Source: Caballeronia terrestris
Lineage (GTDB): Bacteria > Pseudomonadota > Gammaproteobacteria > Burkholderiales > Burkholderiaceae
Direction: 5' to 3'
NCBI RefSeq assembly: GCF_001544515.1
Contig: NZ_FCOL02000007.1
Span: forward strand, 124,001-188,000
DNA: 64,000 nucleotides
Shown in pieces: positions 36,114-45,791 of the stretch (within the stretch, counting starts at the first letter, position 1; each line of letters begins with the position of its first letter). The notes under the pieces are model-generated. The model was given only the letters and a program-made list of their open reading frames with translations. It did no database searches and was not told where the DNA came from. Position numbers and translations under genes: made by a program.

Positions 36114-37637
36114 TCAGGCCAGGAAGAGCTTGTAGACCGGATTCGCGCCTTCGTCCCACCACGGGTAACCGAGCGTCGCGAGAAAGCGCTCAAATTCAGC
36201 GTTTTCCGCCGACGGCACCTGGATGCCGACGAGAATCGAGCTGTAATCCGCGCCCTGGTTCCGGTAGTGGAAGAGGCTGATATTCCAGTTAGGCGCCATC
36301 GACGAGAGGAATTTCATCAGCGCGCCCGGCCGTTCGGGGAATTCGAACCGCAGCAGCCGTTCGTCCTGGGCGAGCGGCGAGCGGCCGCCGACCATGTAGC
36401 GGATGTGCTGCTTCGAGAGTTCGTCGTGCGACAGGTCGACGGTCGCGAATCCGTGCTCGACGAACGCGTTCATCATCTGCGCCGATTCGCTGCGCGTCTT
36501 GATCTGCACGCCGACGAAGATGTGCGCGGCGCTGGCATCGGCAATGCGGTAGTTGAATTCGGTGACGCTCCTCGTGCCGACGAGCTCGCAGAAGCGCCTG
36601 AAGCTGCCGCGCTCCTCTGGGATCGTCACGGCGAAAACGGCTTCGCGCGCCTCGCCCACTTCCGCGCGTTCCGCCACGAAGCGCATCCGGTCGAAATTCA
36701 TGTTCGCGCCGGAGGTCACCGCGACGAGCGTCTTGCCTTCGATGCCCTCGCGTTCCGCATACAGCTTCGCGCCCGCGACGGCGAGCGATCCGGCCGGCTC
36801 GAGCACGCTGCGGGTGTCCTGGAAAACGTCCTTGATCGCGGCGCAGAGCGCGTCGGTATCGACGGTGAGCACTTCGTCAAGCAGTTCGCGGCACAGCCGG
36901 AACGTTTCCTCGCCGACCAGTTTCACCGCCGTGCCGTCCGAAAACAGGCCGACTTCCGCCAGCGTGACGCGCTCGCCCGCCTTGATCGACTGGGCCATCG
37001 CGCAGGAATCGTCGGTTTGCACGCCGATCACCTTGATCTCCGGCCGCACCGCTTTTACATACGCCGCGACGCCCGCAGCGAGCCCGCCGCCGCCGATCGG
37101 CACGAAAATCGCGTGGATCGGCCCCTGGTGCTGGCGCAGGATTTCCATTGCGACGGTGCCTTGTCCGGCGATCACGTCGGGGTCGTCGAACGGATGGACG
37201 AAGGTGAGGCCGCGCTCTTCCTGCAGCTTCAGCGCGTGCGCGTAGGCGTCGCTGTACGACTCGCCCGCGAGCACCACGTCGACCGTCGGGCCGCCGTGCG
37301 CGCGCACCGCGTCGATCTTGACCTGCGGCGTTGTCGTGGGAATCGCGATGACCGCGCGGCAGCCGAGCCGTGCCGCCGAAAACGCGACGCCCTGCGCATG
37401 ATTGCCCGCCGACGCCGTGATCACGCCGCGCGCGAGGACGTCGGCGGGGAGTTGCGCCATCTTGTTATACGCACCGCGGATCTTGAACGAGAACACCGGC
37501 TGGTTGTCCTCGCGCTTGAGGAAAACCGCGTTGGATAGACGCGCCGACAGATTGCGCGCGAGCTCGAGCTCGCTTTCGCGGGCGACATCGTAGACGCGCG
37601 CGGTCAGGACTTTTTTCAGGTAATCGGGGTGTGCCAT
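36114..37637 (-). CDS. ilvA: Threonine ammonia-lyase, biosynthetic (threonine deaminase)
   Basis: PLP enzyme making 2-oxobutyrate from threonine, the first step of isoleucine synthesis. At 507 residues it is the long allosteric form. The PLP Lys is in FSFKIRGAYNKMAQL (about 51). The Ser/Gly-rich phosphate loop is IFVPIGGGGLAAGVAAYVKA, and TASAGNHAQGVAFSA is present as in the family. Two ACT-like regulatory domains occupy about 330-505 (REAVFAVTIPEERGSFRRFC and LLRFEFPERPGALMKFLSSM), implying isoleucine/valine control. First gene of a minus-strand unit with the nucleotidase and queF. Confidence 0.96.
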   Translation of the reverse strand: MAHPDYLKKVLTARVYDVARESELELARNLSARLSNAVFLKREDNQPVFSFKIRGAYNKMAQLPADVLARGVITASAGNHAQGVAFSAARLGCRAVIAIPTTTPQVKIDAVRAHGGPTVDVVLAGESYSDAYAHALKLQEERGLTFVHPFDDPDVIAGQGTVAMEILRQHQGPIHAIFVPIGGGGLAAGVAAYVKAVRPEIKVIGVQTDDSCAMAQSIKAGERVTLAEVGLFSDGTAVKLVGEETFRLCRELLDEVLTVDTDALCAAIKDVFQDTRSVLEPAGSLAVAGAKLYAEREGIEGKTLVAVTSGANMNFDRMRFVAERAEVGEAREAVFAVTIPEERGSFRRFCELVGTRSVTEFNYRIADASAAHIFVGVQIKTRSESAQMMNAFVEHGFATVDLSHDELSKQHIRYMVGGRSPLAQDERLLRFEFPERPGALMKFLSSMAPNWNISLFHYRNQGADYSSILVGIQVPSAENAEFERFLATLGYPWWDEGANPVYKLFLA

Positions 37638-38158
37638 GCGGGAAAAGTCACGCAGAGCGACTGCGCGCTATTTTTGAGAGCGAAAACATCAATGATAGCG
37701 CCAACCACCTTCGGCCCGGCCGGGAAGTCGCTTTTACCGACCGGACGGTCGCCTTAACGCAGGCGAAAAAACGCAGAAATACGGCGAAAACCGGCTGGCA
37801 AAAGCCCCTTCGACGCGCTAGCCGCCGCGAACGGGGGGTTTCGCGATGGGTTAGAATTGTCTTTTCGAATCTGGATCGGAAGATGCAAGCGCAGCCTCGG
37901 ATCGACTTTTTGACGCATGTCCCCCGCGAGTCTCATCCCGCGGCCGAGCGGCACGCGCGTCATGCGCGATCGTGGCGCTGATTCCGGGCACCTCGAAGGC
38001 ACAGCGCGGCTCGCCGCGCGGTTGATGAAGCCGCTTATCAGTCCAGTGACCGGCTGCCTTCCCAAAAGAAAGTCTCACTCGAAAATTTGCGCCCCCACGC
38101 GCATCGCCGGGCATTGCGCCTTCCTTGACGCATGCGCCGGCCTACCGAACCGTCGAAC
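37638..38158. other. Divergent intergenic region between ilvA and the large flavoprotein gene
   Basis: About 520 nt. Visible elements: a GACCG-GA-CGGTC inverted repeat at about 37738-37749; a TAGAAT hexamer at 37852-37857 that could be a -10 for the plus strand, giving a ~300-nt leader; and short open frames (for example 37917-38162) with no recognisable content. I see no tRNA or structured riboswitch. Confidence 0.4.
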
Positions 38159-41100
38159 ATGAACGCACCCCAAGCCTTCGATCCGAATGGCGCCGCCGCC
38201 GCGGCGCTCGATCTCGAACCGCGCCTGCGCGAAATTCCCTATAACTACACATCGTTTTCCGACCGCGAAATCGTGATCCGGCTGCTCGGCGACGAAGCCT
38301 GGGCCGCGCTCGACGTGCTGCGCAGCGAACGCCGCACGGGCCGCTCGGCGCGCATGCTGTATGAAGTGCTTGGCGACATCTGGGTCGTGCGCCGCAATCC
38401 GTATCTGCAGGACGATTTGCTCGACAACCCGAAGCGTCGCGCGCTGCTCGTCGAGGCGCTGAATCACCGGCTGCATGAGATCGAAAAGCGTCGGAAGGAC
38501 GATTTGTCGCTGCATGGAGATACGGCCGGCCACGACCGCGCGGCGCGCGTCGAAGTGCTGGTGTCGGCGGCGCGCCGCGCAGTCGACGACTTCGCCTCCG
38601 AGTTCGGCAAGATGGCCGAGCTACGCCGCAAGGCCGCGAAGGCGCTCGGCAAGCGCACGCAGAAGGACAACATCAAGTTCGACGGACTCTCGCGCGTCTC
38701 GCACGTCACCGATGCCACCGACTGGCGCGTCGAATATCCGTTCGTCGTGTTGACGCCGGACAGCGAAGAGGAAATCGCCGGGCTCATCAAGGCGTGCTTC
38801 GAACTCGGCCTCACCGTGATCCCGCGCGGCGGCGGCACCGGCTACACGGGCGGCGCGATCCCGCTCACGCCGTTCTCGGCTGTCATCAACACGGAAAAGC
38901 TCGAACAGCTCGGTCCAGTCGAAATGACCGATCTTCCCGGCGTCAGCGCCAAGGTCGCGACGATTTTCTCGGGCGCGGGCGTCGTCACGCGGCGCGTCAC
39001 CGAAGCGGCCGAGCAGGCGGGCTTCGTTTTCGCCGTCGATCCGACTTCGCTCGATGCCTCGTGCGTCGGCGGCAACGTCGCGATGAACGCGGGCGGCAAG
39101 AAGGCCGTGCTGTGGGGCACGGCGCTCGACAACCTCGCCTGGTGGCGCATGGTCGACCCGGAAGGCAACTGGCTCGAAGTCACGCGGCTCGATCACAACC
39201 GCGGGAAGATCCACGACATCGAAGTGGCGCGCTTCCGCCTCGAATGGTTCGATGGCGCGCGCGCGCCGGGCGAAAAGCTCCTGCGCACGGAATCGCTCGA
39301 TATCGCGGGCAAGACGTTCCGCAAGGAAGGGCTCGGCAAGGACGTGACGGATAAATTCCTGTCGGGCCTGCCGGGCGTGCAGAAAGAAGGCTGCGACGGG
39401 CTCATCACGTCCGCGCGCTGGATTTTGCACAAGATGCCCGCGCATACGCGCACCGTCTGTCTCGAATTCTTCGGCCAGGCGCGCGACGCGATTCCGAGCA
39501 TCGTCGAGATCAAGGATTATCTTTTCGAGACGTCAAAGCAGGGCGGCGCGATCCTCGCGGGCCTCGAACACCTCGACGAACGCTATCTGCGCGCGGTCGG
39601 CTACGCGACCAAGAGCAAGCGCAACGCGTTTCCGAAGATGGTGCTGATCGGCGATATCGTCGGTGACGATGCCGATGCGGTCGCCATCGCCACGTCGGAA
39701 GTCGTGCGCATGGCGAACGGCAAGAGCGGCGAAGGTTTCGTCGCGGTGAACGCCGAGGCGCGCAAGCGCTTCTGGCTCGACCGCTCGCGCACGGCGGCGA
39801 TCGCGAAGCACACGAACGCGTTCAAGATCAACGAAGACGTGGTGATCCCGCTCAACCGCATGGGCGAGTACACGGATGGCATCGAGCGCATCAACATCGA
39901 GCTGTCGATCAAGAACAAACTGCAACTCGTCGACGCGCTCGAAGCCTTTTTCAGGACGGGCAAGCTGCCGCTCGGCAAAAGCGATGACGCGAACGAAATC
40001 CCGAGCGCCGAACTGCTCGAAGACCGCGTGCAGCAGGCGCTCGATCTGCTAAAGCGCGTGAAGGCGCGCTGGACCTTCGTCGGCGACAAGCTCGATTTGT
40101 CCCTGCGCGAGGCGCAGCACTACATGGTCGGGCTCGGCTACGAGGCGCTGGCGGAAAAACTCGCCGATCGCGTCGATGCGCAGCCGGGCGCGACCGTGTT
40201 CAACGTCGCGCAGGACCGCACGGTGCGCATTTCGTGGAAGCAGGAAATCCGCGCGGAACTGCGCCAGATCTTCAACGGCGGCGAGTTCAAGCCGATCCTC
40301 GACGAAGCGCAGAACATCCACAAGCAGGTGCTGCGCGGACGCGTGTTCGTCGCGCTCCACATGCACGCGGGCGACGGCAACGTTCATACGAACATTCCCG
40401 TCAACTCCGACAATTACGAGATGCTGCAGGACGCGCATCACGCGGTCGCGCGGATCATGAAGCTCGCGCGCGCGCTCGACGGCGTGATTTCCGGCGAGCA
40501 CGGCATCGGCATCACGAAGCTGGAGTTCCTGACGGAAGAGGAAATCGGCGATTTCCGCGCGTACAAGCAGCGCGTCGATCCGAACGGGCGTTTCAACGCG
40601 GGCAAGCTGCTCGCGGGCGCCGATCTGCGCAACGCGTACACGCCGAGCTTCGGCCTGATGGGTTACGAATCGCTGATCATGCAGCAGTCGGATATCGGCG
40701 CGATCTCCGATTCGATCAAGGACTGCCTGCGCTGCGGCAAGTGCAAGCCGGTGTGCGCGACGCACGTGCCGCGCGCGAACCTGCTCTACAGCCCGCGCAA
40801 CAAGATTCTGGCCACGTCGCTTCTGGTCGAGGCGTTCCTGTATGAGGAGCAGACGCGCCGCGGCGTGTCGATCAAGCACTGGGACGAATTCAACGACGTC
40901 GCCGATCACTGCACCGTTTGTCACAAATGCGTGACGCCGTGCCCGGTGAAGATCGACTTCGGCGACGTCACCATGAACATGCGCAACCTGCTGCGCAAGA
41001 TGGGCAAGAAGAAGTTCAATCCGGGCAACGCAGCCGGCATGTTCTTCCTCAACGCCACCAATCCGCAGACGATCAACGTCGCGCGCACCGCGATGATGGG

Positions 41101-42214
41101 TGTCGGCTACAAGGCGCAGCGGCTCGGCAACGACCTGCTGAAGAAGTTCGCGAAGAAGCAGACGGCGCATCCGCCGGCGACGGTCGGCAAGCCGCCGGTC
41201 GTGCAGCAGGTGATCCACTTCATGAACAAGAAGATGCCGGGCAACCTGCCGAAAAAGACGGCGCGCGCGCTGCTCGACATCGAGGACAACAAGATCGTCC
41301 CGATCATTCGCAATCCGAAGGCGACGACCGTCGATTCGGAAGCGGTGTTCTATTTCCCCGGCTGCGGTTCGGAGCGTCTGTTCTCGCAGGTCGGCCTCGC
41401 CACCCAGGCGATGCTCTGGGAAGCAGGCGTGCAGACGGTGCTGCCGCCGGGGTATCTGTGCTGCGGCTATCCGCAGCGCGGCTCCGGCCAGTTCGACAAG
41501 GCCGAGAAGATCGTCACCGACAATCGCGTGCTGTTCCATCGCGTCGCGAATACGCTGAACTATCTCGATATCAAGACGGTGGTCGTATCGTGCGGGACGT
41601 GCTACGACCAACTCGCGGGCTATGAATTCGAGAAGATCTTCCCGGGCTGCCGGATCATCGACATCCACGAATTTTTACTCGAAAAGAACATTCGGCTGGA
41701 AGGTGTGAAGGGCACGCGCTACATGTATCACGACCCGTGCCACTCGCCGATCAAGACGATGGACCCGGTCAAGCTCGTCAACGAACTGATGGGCTCGAAG
41801 AACGACGGCTACAAGATCGAGAAGAACGATCGATGCTGCGGCGAATCGGGCACGCTCGCCGTCACGCGGCCGGATATTTCGACGCAAGTGCGCTTTCGCA
41901 AGGAAGAAGAGATCCGCAAGGGCGCGGCGAAGCTGCGCGACATCCCGCTGGTCGCTGCTGCCGGCGCGAGCGGGATCGATCCGGCGGGATCAGTGTTGAA
42001 GGCCGGCGACGGCGCGCAGTCGAATGGTACCGAGGTCAAGATTCTCACGAGCTGCCCGTCCTGCCTGCAAGGTCTTTCGCGCTACAACGAGGACGCGAAC
42101 ATCGAAGCGGATTACATCGTTGTCGAAATCGCGCGGAAGGTGCTCGGCGAAAACTGGATGGCGGACTACGTCGCGCGCGCGAACGATGGCGGTATCGAGC
42201 GCGTGCTGGTGTAA
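38159..42214 (+). CDS. Large FAD/4Fe-4S oxidoreductase with N-terminal DUF3683 (D-2-hydroxyacid dehydrogenase-like)
   Basis: A 1351-residue fused flavin and iron-sulfur enzyme. Residues ~10-170 are the DUF3683 region ([20 protein letters not shown]). Residues ~190-560 are an FAD_binding_4 domain ([56 protein letters not shown]). A FAD-oxidase_C domain follows with [20 protein letters not shown] and [14 protein letters not shown]. Two 4Fe-4S motifs are [17 protein letters not shown] (about 858) and [14 protein letters not shown] (about 920). The C-terminal third has two CCG/heterodisulfide-type cysteine blocks: [30 protein letters not shown], then [17 protein letters not shown] and SCPSCLQGL. 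This equals a GlcD-GlcF-like fusion, so it probably oxidises a 2-hydroxyacid and passes electrons on. The true substrate is not evident. Confidence 0.87.
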   Translation: MNAPQAFDPNGAAAAALDLEPRLREIPYNYTSFSDREIVIRLLGDEAWAALDVLRSERRTGRSARMLYEVLGDIWVVRRNPYLQDDLLDNPKRRALLVEALNHRLHEIEKRRKDDLSLHGDTAGHDRAARVEVLVSAARRAVDDFASEFGKMAELRRKAAKALGKRTQKDNIKFDGLSRVSHVTDATDWRVEYPFVVLTPDSEEEIAGLIKACFELGLTVIPRGGGTGYTGGAIPLTPFSAVINTEKLEQLGPVEMTDLPGVSAKVATIFSGAGVVTRRVTEAAEQAGFVFAVDPTSLDASCVGGNVAMNAGGKKAVLWGTALDNLAWWRMVDPEGNWLEVTRLDHNRGKIHDIEVARFRLEWFDGARAPGEKLLRTESLDIAGKTFRKEGLGKDVTDKFLSGLPGVQKEGCDGLITSARWILHKMPAHTRTVCLEFFGQARDAIPSIVEIKDYLFETSKQGGAILAGLEHLDERYLRAVGYATKSKRNAFPKMVLIGDIVGDDADAVAIATSEVVRMANGKSGEGFVAVNAEARKRFWLDRSRTAAIAKHTNAFKINEDVVIPLNRMGEYTDGIERINIELSIKNKLQLVDALEAFFRTGKLPLGKSDDANEIPSAELLEDRVQQALDLLKRVKARWTFVGDKLDLSLREAQHYMVGLGYEALAEKLADRVDAQPGATVFNVAQDRTVRISWKQEIRAELRQIFNGGEFKPILDEAQNIHKQVLRGRVFVALHMHAGDGNVHTNIPVNSDNYEMLQDAHHAVARIMKLARALDGVISGEHGIGITKLEFLTEEEIGDFRAYKQRVDPNGRFNAGKLLAGADLRNAYTPSFGLMGYESLIMQQSDIGAISDSIKDCLRCGKCKPVCATHVPRANLLYSPRNKILATSLLVEAFLYEEQTRRGVSIKHWDEFNDVADHCTVCHKCVTPCPVKIDFGDVTMNMRNLLRKMGKKKFNPGNAAGMFFLNATNPQTINVARTAMMGVGYKAQRLGNDLLKKFAKKQTAHPPATVGKPPVVQQVIHFMNKKMPGNLPKKTARALLDIEDNKIVPIIRNPKATTVDSEAVFYFPGCGSERLFSQVGLATQAMLWEAGVQTVLPPGYLCCGYPQRGSGQFDKAEKIVTDNRVLFHRVANTLNYLDIKTVVVSCGTCYDQLAGYEFEKIFPGCRIIDIHEFLLEKNIRLEGVKGTRYMYHDPCHSPIKTMDPVKLVNELMGSKNDGYKIEKNDRCCGESGTLAVTRPDISTQVRFRKEEEIRKGAAKLRDIPLVAAAGASGIDPAGSVLKAGDGAQSNGTEVKILTSCPSCLQGLSRYNEDANIEADYIVVEIARKVLGENWMADYVARANDGGIERVLV

Positions 42215-42250
42215 TAGCGAAATCGAGGTTCGTTTCGCCAGAGGTTGATG

Positions 42251-42685
42251 ATGGATTGTGTGTTTTGCCGTGAAGACGGCGGTGAGGTTTTATGGTCGGA
42301 CGACACGCTGCGTGTCGTCCTCGCCGACGAGGCCGACTGGCCCGGCCTGTGCCGCGTGATCTGGAATTCGCATGTCGGAGAGATGTCCGATCTCTCCGAT
42401 CAGGCGCGTCTGCGCATCATGACGGCCGTGAACGGCGTCGAGCGCGCGATGCGGCGCATCCTCTCACCGGCGAAGGTGAATCTCGCGAGCCTCGGCAATC
42501 AGGTGCCGCACGTCCATTGGCACGTCATCCCGCGCCGCTCGAACGATTCGCGCTTTCCCCTGCCGATTTGGGCGCCGCGCCAGCGTTCGGTGCCAGAGGC
42601 GCAACTGTCGAAATGGCGCGCGCAGGCCACGCTTTTGCGCGAGGCCATCCGCACCGAGCTGAACCAGGCGTTCGGCCAGAACTAG
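42251..42685 (+). CDS. HIT-family protein
   Basis: A 144-residue histidine-triad nucleotide hydrolase/transferase-type protein. The triad is intact in VPHVHWHVIPRRSNDSRFPL (about residues 93-112, H-V-H-W-H). The N-terminus MDCVFCREDGGEVLWSDD has a C-x-x-C reminiscent of the HIT zinc site. Two ATG codons (42248, 42251) follow a TTG; 42251 is best spaced from AGAGG. Substrates of such stand-alone HIT proteins (dinucleoside polyphosphates, adenylyl conjugates) are not predictable. It lies 36 nt after the flavoprotein gene and 22 nt before the DUF971 gene. Confidence 0.9.
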   Translation: MDCVFCREDGGEVLWSDDTLRVVLADEADWPGLCRVIWNSHVGEMSDLSDQARLRIMTAVNGVERAMRRILSPAKVNLASLGNQVPHVHWHVIPRRSNDSRFPLPIWAPRQRSVPEAQLSKWRAQATLLREAIRTELNQAFGQN

Positions 42686-42707
42686 ACACCCACCACCAAG
42701 GCTCATC

Positions 42708-43118
42708 ATGAGCGGACTGACAAAAGAGACGCCGATCCCGACCGGGATCGTCGTGCATTCCAAATCACGCGCGCTGGAACTGCAGTACGCGAACGATGAA
42801 AGCTACCGCGTTCCGTTCGAATTGCTTCGCGTGTATTCGCCGTCGGCGGAAGTGCAGGGCCACGGCCCGGGCCAGGAAACATTGCAGACCGGCAAGCGCG
42901 ACGTCTCGCTGATCGGCGTCGATCCGGTCGGCCACTACGCGCTGCAACTCAATTTCTCCGATGGCCACAACACGGGCATCTATTCCTGGGACATCCTGTA
43001 CGACCTGGCCGTGCGCCAGGACGAACTCTGGCGCGCGTACCTGGCCAAACTTGAAGCGGCGGGCGTCGACCGCGATGCGCCGATGGCGGCCAAGGCATCC
43101 GGCGGCCACTGTCATTGA
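42708..43118 (+). CDS. DUF971 (GBBH-like N-terminal domain) protein
   Basis: A 136-residue small protein of the DUF971 family, related to the N-terminal zinc-containing domain of gamma-butyrobetaine hydroxylase. Its marks are TGIVVHSKSRALELQYANDE, SYRVPFELLRVYSPSAEVQG, VSLIGVDPVGHYALQLNFSD and GHNTGIYSWDILYDLA. The C-terminus is a disordered tail ending GGHCH, which could bind metal. In many beta-proteobacteria this gene directly precedes ubiE, as here (85 nt). The family is annotated through that link and through iron-sulfur-cluster carriers; no reaction is established. Confidence 0.88.
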   Translation: MSGLTKETPIPTGIVVHSKSRALELQYANDESYRVPFELLRVYSPSAEVQGHGPGQETLQTGKRDVSLIGVDPVGHYALQLNFSDGHNTGIYSWDILYDLAVRQDELWRAYLAKLEAAGVDRDAPMAAKASGGHCH

Positions 43119-43203
43119 CCAGCGTAGCTGGCGCGGCGTTGTGCCGCACGAGGCCGCGTTCCGAGCGCGGGCAGACAACCAATAACAGGCGAGGACGAGC
43201 GCG

Positions 43204-43935
43204 ATGAGCAAGACCCACTTCGGTTTCGAAACGGTCGACGAGCAGGAAAAAGCAAAAAAAGTGGCGGGCGTGTTTCACTCGGTCGCGAGCAACTACGACT
43301 TGATGAACGATCTGATGTCGGGCGGGCTGCATCGCGTGTGGAAGTTCTTCACGATCGGTCAGGCGAAAATACGGCCCGGCTACAAGGTGCTCGATCTGGC
43401 AGGCGGGACGGGCGATCTTGCGATGGCGTTCGCGAAACAGGCGGGGCCGTCGGGTGAGGTCTGGCACACGGATATTAACGAATCAATGCTGCGCGTCGGG
43501 CGCGACCGGCTGCTAAACAAGGGCGTGATCACCCCGGCGCTTCTATGTGACGCCGAGAATATTCCGTTCCCGAACAACTACTTTGATGTGGTGACGGTGG
43601 CGTTTGGTCTTCGTAATATGACGCACAAAGATGGTGCGTTAACGGAGATGCAGCGGGTTTTGAAGCCGGGAGGACGTCTGCTCGTATTAGAGTTTTCCAA
43701 GGTGTGGGACCCGTTGAAAAAGGCCTACGACGTGTACAGTTTTAAAGTTTTGCCGTGGCTTGGCGACAAGTTCGCGAAAGATGCAGATAGTTACAGGTAT
43801 CTTGCGGAATCTATCCGCATGCATCCGGACCAGGAGACGCTCAAAACAATGATGGAACAAGCGGGCCTGGATCGAGTCGAATATTACAATTTGTCAGGTG
43901 GCGTGGTAGCTTTACACGTCGGGACCAAATTTTAG
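43204..43935 (+). CDS. ubiE: Ubiquinone/menaquinone C-methyltransferase UbiE
   Basis: SAM-dependent C-methyltransferase of ubiquinone synthesis, 243 residues. Motif I is [20 protein letters not shown] (about 62-81). The UbiE-specific blocks are [20 protein letters not shown] near the N-terminus, [40 protein letters not shown], and a C-terminal [15 protein letters not shown]. Starts [20 protein letters not shown] as in other Burkholderiales. Synonymous usage is noticeably more AT-rich toward the 3' half than in the neighbours. Confidence 0.97.
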   Translation: MSKTHFGFETVDEQEKAKKVAGVFHSVASNYDLMNDLMSGGLHRVWKFFTIGQAKIRPGYKVLDLAGGTGDLAMAFAKQAGPSGEVWHTDINESMLRVGRDRLLNKGVITPALLCDAENIPFPNNYFDVVTVAFGLRNMTHKDGALTEMQRVLKPGGRLLVLEFSKVWDPLKKAYDVYSFKVLPWLGDKFAKDADSYRYLAESIRMHPDQETLKTMMEQAGLDRVEYYNLSGGVVALHVGTKF

Positions 43936-43962
43936 TGTTCCACTCTTTTTAAAGGATTCGAA

Positions 43963-44961
43963 ATGTCCGATTCGCGCTCACCCCAGTCTCGGGGTTTCCT
44001 GAAGTCGATTTTCAGGAAAGCCGGGCTCCTGGCGCTGGCTGGCGTAATCATGGCCGGCGCCATCATTGCTGAAGACGCAGAGGCTAAACGCATGGGCGGC
44101 GGCCGCAGCATGGGCCGTCAGTCAGCCACCGCGACCCAGCAGAACCAGGCGACGCCGCCTTCCCAATCGATGCAGCAAGGTCAGGCCGCGCAGGCTCAGC
44201 GCGCCCAGCCGGCGCCCGCCGCCGCAGCCGCGGCGCAACCCGCGCGCAATCGCTGGCTCGGGCCGATCGCCGGTTTGGCCGCCGGTCTCGGCATCGCGGC
44301 GCTCCTGTCGCACTTTGGCCTCGGCGAAGCGTTTGCTGGCGCGATGGCGAACATGATCATCATCGGTTTGATCGTGCTGGCCGCCGTCATGCTGTTCCGC
44401 TTCATCATGAGGAAGCGCGCGGCTGCCAATCGGCCGGCGTACGCGAATGCGGGCGCGGGCGCGTCGCCGTTCGGCGGCACGGCTCGCACGGGGCTGAATC
44501 AGGAGCCGGGTTATACGGCGCCGTCCTCGGGTGGTTATCTGCCGCAAAACGCTGCAAGCACGCAGGACGTCGCGCCGCAACCAGTCGTGCCGGCCGGTTT
44601 CGATACCGACGCCTTCATCCGTAACGCGAAGGTCTACTTCGTGCGTCTGCAGGACGCGTGGGATCGCGGCAACACGAACGACATCCGTGAATTCACGACG
44701 CCGGAAATGTTTGCCGAAGTGAAAACCGACATCGACGCGCGCGGCAGCCAGCCGAATCGCACCGACGTCGTGCAACTCAACGCCGATATCCTGGGCGTCG
44801 AGGATCGCACGTCCGAGTATCTGGCGAGCGTGCGCTTCCACGGCCTGATCCGCGAGTCGGAAGGGGCGGCGGCGGAACCGTTCGTCGAGATCTGGAACCT
44901 GTCGAAGCAGAAGACGGGTAACGAAGGCTGGCTCCTCGCCGGCATCCAGCAGGTGAACTGA
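43963..44961 (+). CDS. Tim44-domain membrane protein
   Basis: A 332-residue protein. An N-terminal signal/anchor (AGLLALAGVIMAGAIIAEDA) is followed by a Gln/Ala-rich low-complexity region (about 50-95), and by two more hydrophobic helices (LGPIAGLAAGLGIAALLSHF; MIIIGLIVLAAVMLFRFIM). The C-terminal ~135 residues form a Tim44-like domain (FDTDAFIRNAKVYFVRLQDA, then FTTPEMFAEVKTDIDARGSQ and EPFVEIWNLSKQ). In mitochondria Tim44 anchors the import motor; in proteobacteria the domain occurs in uncharacterised envelope proteins. It lies between ubiE (27 nt) and ubiJ, which suggests a membrane role linked to respiration, but that is only context. Confidence 0.85.
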   Translation: MSDSRSPQSRGFLKSIFRKAGLLALAGVIMAGAIIAEDAEAKRMGGGRSMGRQSATATQQNQATPPSQSMQQGQAAQAQRAQPAPAAAAAAQPARNRWLGPIAGLAAGLGIAALLSHFGLGEAFAGAMANMIIIGLIVLAAVMLFRFIMRKRAAANRPAYANAGAGASPFGGTARTGLNQEPGYTAPSSGGYLPQNAASTQDVAPQPVVPAGFDTDAFIRNAKVYFVRLQDAWDRGNTNDIREFTTPEMFAEVKTDIDARGSQPNRTDVVQLNADILGVEDRTSEYLASVRFHGLIRESEGAAAEPFVEIWNLSKQKTGNEGWLLAGIQQVN

Positions 44962-45040
44962 GCCTGATCACACGCATCGGCCGAATGGCCAGGCCGGCGA
45001 GACCGGCCGGCGGCGAGGCCGGTTGCGAAGGTAGAATAGA

Positions 45041-45074
45041 AACCCGCGCAAGCCACCGCTTGCGCGGGTTTTTT
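45041..45074 (+). terminator. Intrinsic terminator just upstream of ubiJ
   Basis: A 12-bp perfect stem (AACCCGCGCAAG / CTTGCGCGGGTT) with a 6-nt loop is followed by T residues. It ends only 13 nt before the ubiJ ATG, so ubiJ-ubiB expression must rely on read-through or on a promoter that transcribes through this hairpin. Confidence 0.85.
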
Positions 45075-45087
45075 CATCTCACAGCCG

Positions 45088-45780
45088 ATGACGCACGCAG
45101 ACGAATCCGCCCGAACCGTTGCAAGTCCCACCGTCAAGACCGCGTCGAAAGCGTTTGCGGCCGCCGTGAATCATCTGCTCGCTCGTGAGTCCTGGGCCCG
45201 CGAGCGCTTCAAGCCCTACGCCGGCAAGACCGCCCGGCTCGTTTGCGCGCCGTTCGCGCTCTCGCTCGTCGTGCAGCCGGAGGGCCTGATCGCCGCCATC
45301 GACGAAACCGACGCCGGGCAATTCGACGTCACCATTTCCGTGCCGCCCGACGCTCTGCCGGTTTTTCTACAAGGCGGTCAGGCGGCGGTGATGAAGCACG
45401 TCAGGATTGAAGGCGACGCGGAATTCGCCACGACCATCGCGAAACTCGCCGAGCATTTGCGCTGGGAGCCGGAAGAAGACCTGTCGCGGCTGATCGGCGA
45501 TGCGCCCGCGCACCGGATCGGCGCGGTCGCACGCACGGTGCACGAGCAGGCGCTGCGCACGGGGCGCAATCTGCTCGATTCCGTCGCCGAATATCTGCTC
45601 GACGAAAAGCCGCAACTCGTGCGACGCAGCGCGCTCGACGCATTCAACACAGAACTGTCGCGCGTCCGCGATGCGCTCGCGCGCGTGGAAAAGCGCGTCG
45701 AGCGAGTCGAACAAACAGCCGAAGCCCGTGGCGCGCTCGCGCCCGGCGCCGCCGCACTCCCGCGCGGCATGCGCAAGTAA
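45088..45780 (+). CDS. ubiJ: UbiJ, SCP2-domain ubiquinone biosynthesis accessory factor
   Basis: A 230-residue lipid-binding protein of the soluble Ubi complex that makes ubiquinone. An N-terminal SCP2 sterol-carrier-like domain (about 20-125: FAAAVNHLLARESWARERFK, then LVVQPEGLIAAIDETDAGQF and VRIEGDAEFATTIAKLAEHL) is followed by a helical C-terminal part. That part contains LDSVAEYLLDEKPQLVRRSA and a coiled-coil segment RVRDALARVEKRVERVEQTA (about 190-210). It sits between ubiE and ubiB, as in Enterobacteria. The start is 13 nt after an intrinsic terminator, with no strong ribosome-binding site. Confidence 0.92.
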   Translation: MTHADESARTVASPTVKTASKAFAAAVNHLLARESWARERFKPYAGKTARLVCAPFALSLVVQPEGLIAAIDETDAGQFDVTISVPPDALPVFLQGGQAAVMKHVRIEGDAEFATTIAKLAEHLRWEPEEDLSRLIGDAPAHRIGAVARTVHEQALRTGRNLLDSVAEYLLDEKPQLVRRSALDAFNTELSRVRDALARVEKRVERVEQTAEARGALAPGAAALPRGMRK

Positions 45781-45791
45781 TGGGCTGAACC

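Noticed and set aside
37917..38162. 81-codon open frame upstream of the large flavoprotein
   Set aside because: No ribosome-binding site of note, no family resemblance, and it overlaps the start of the real gene.
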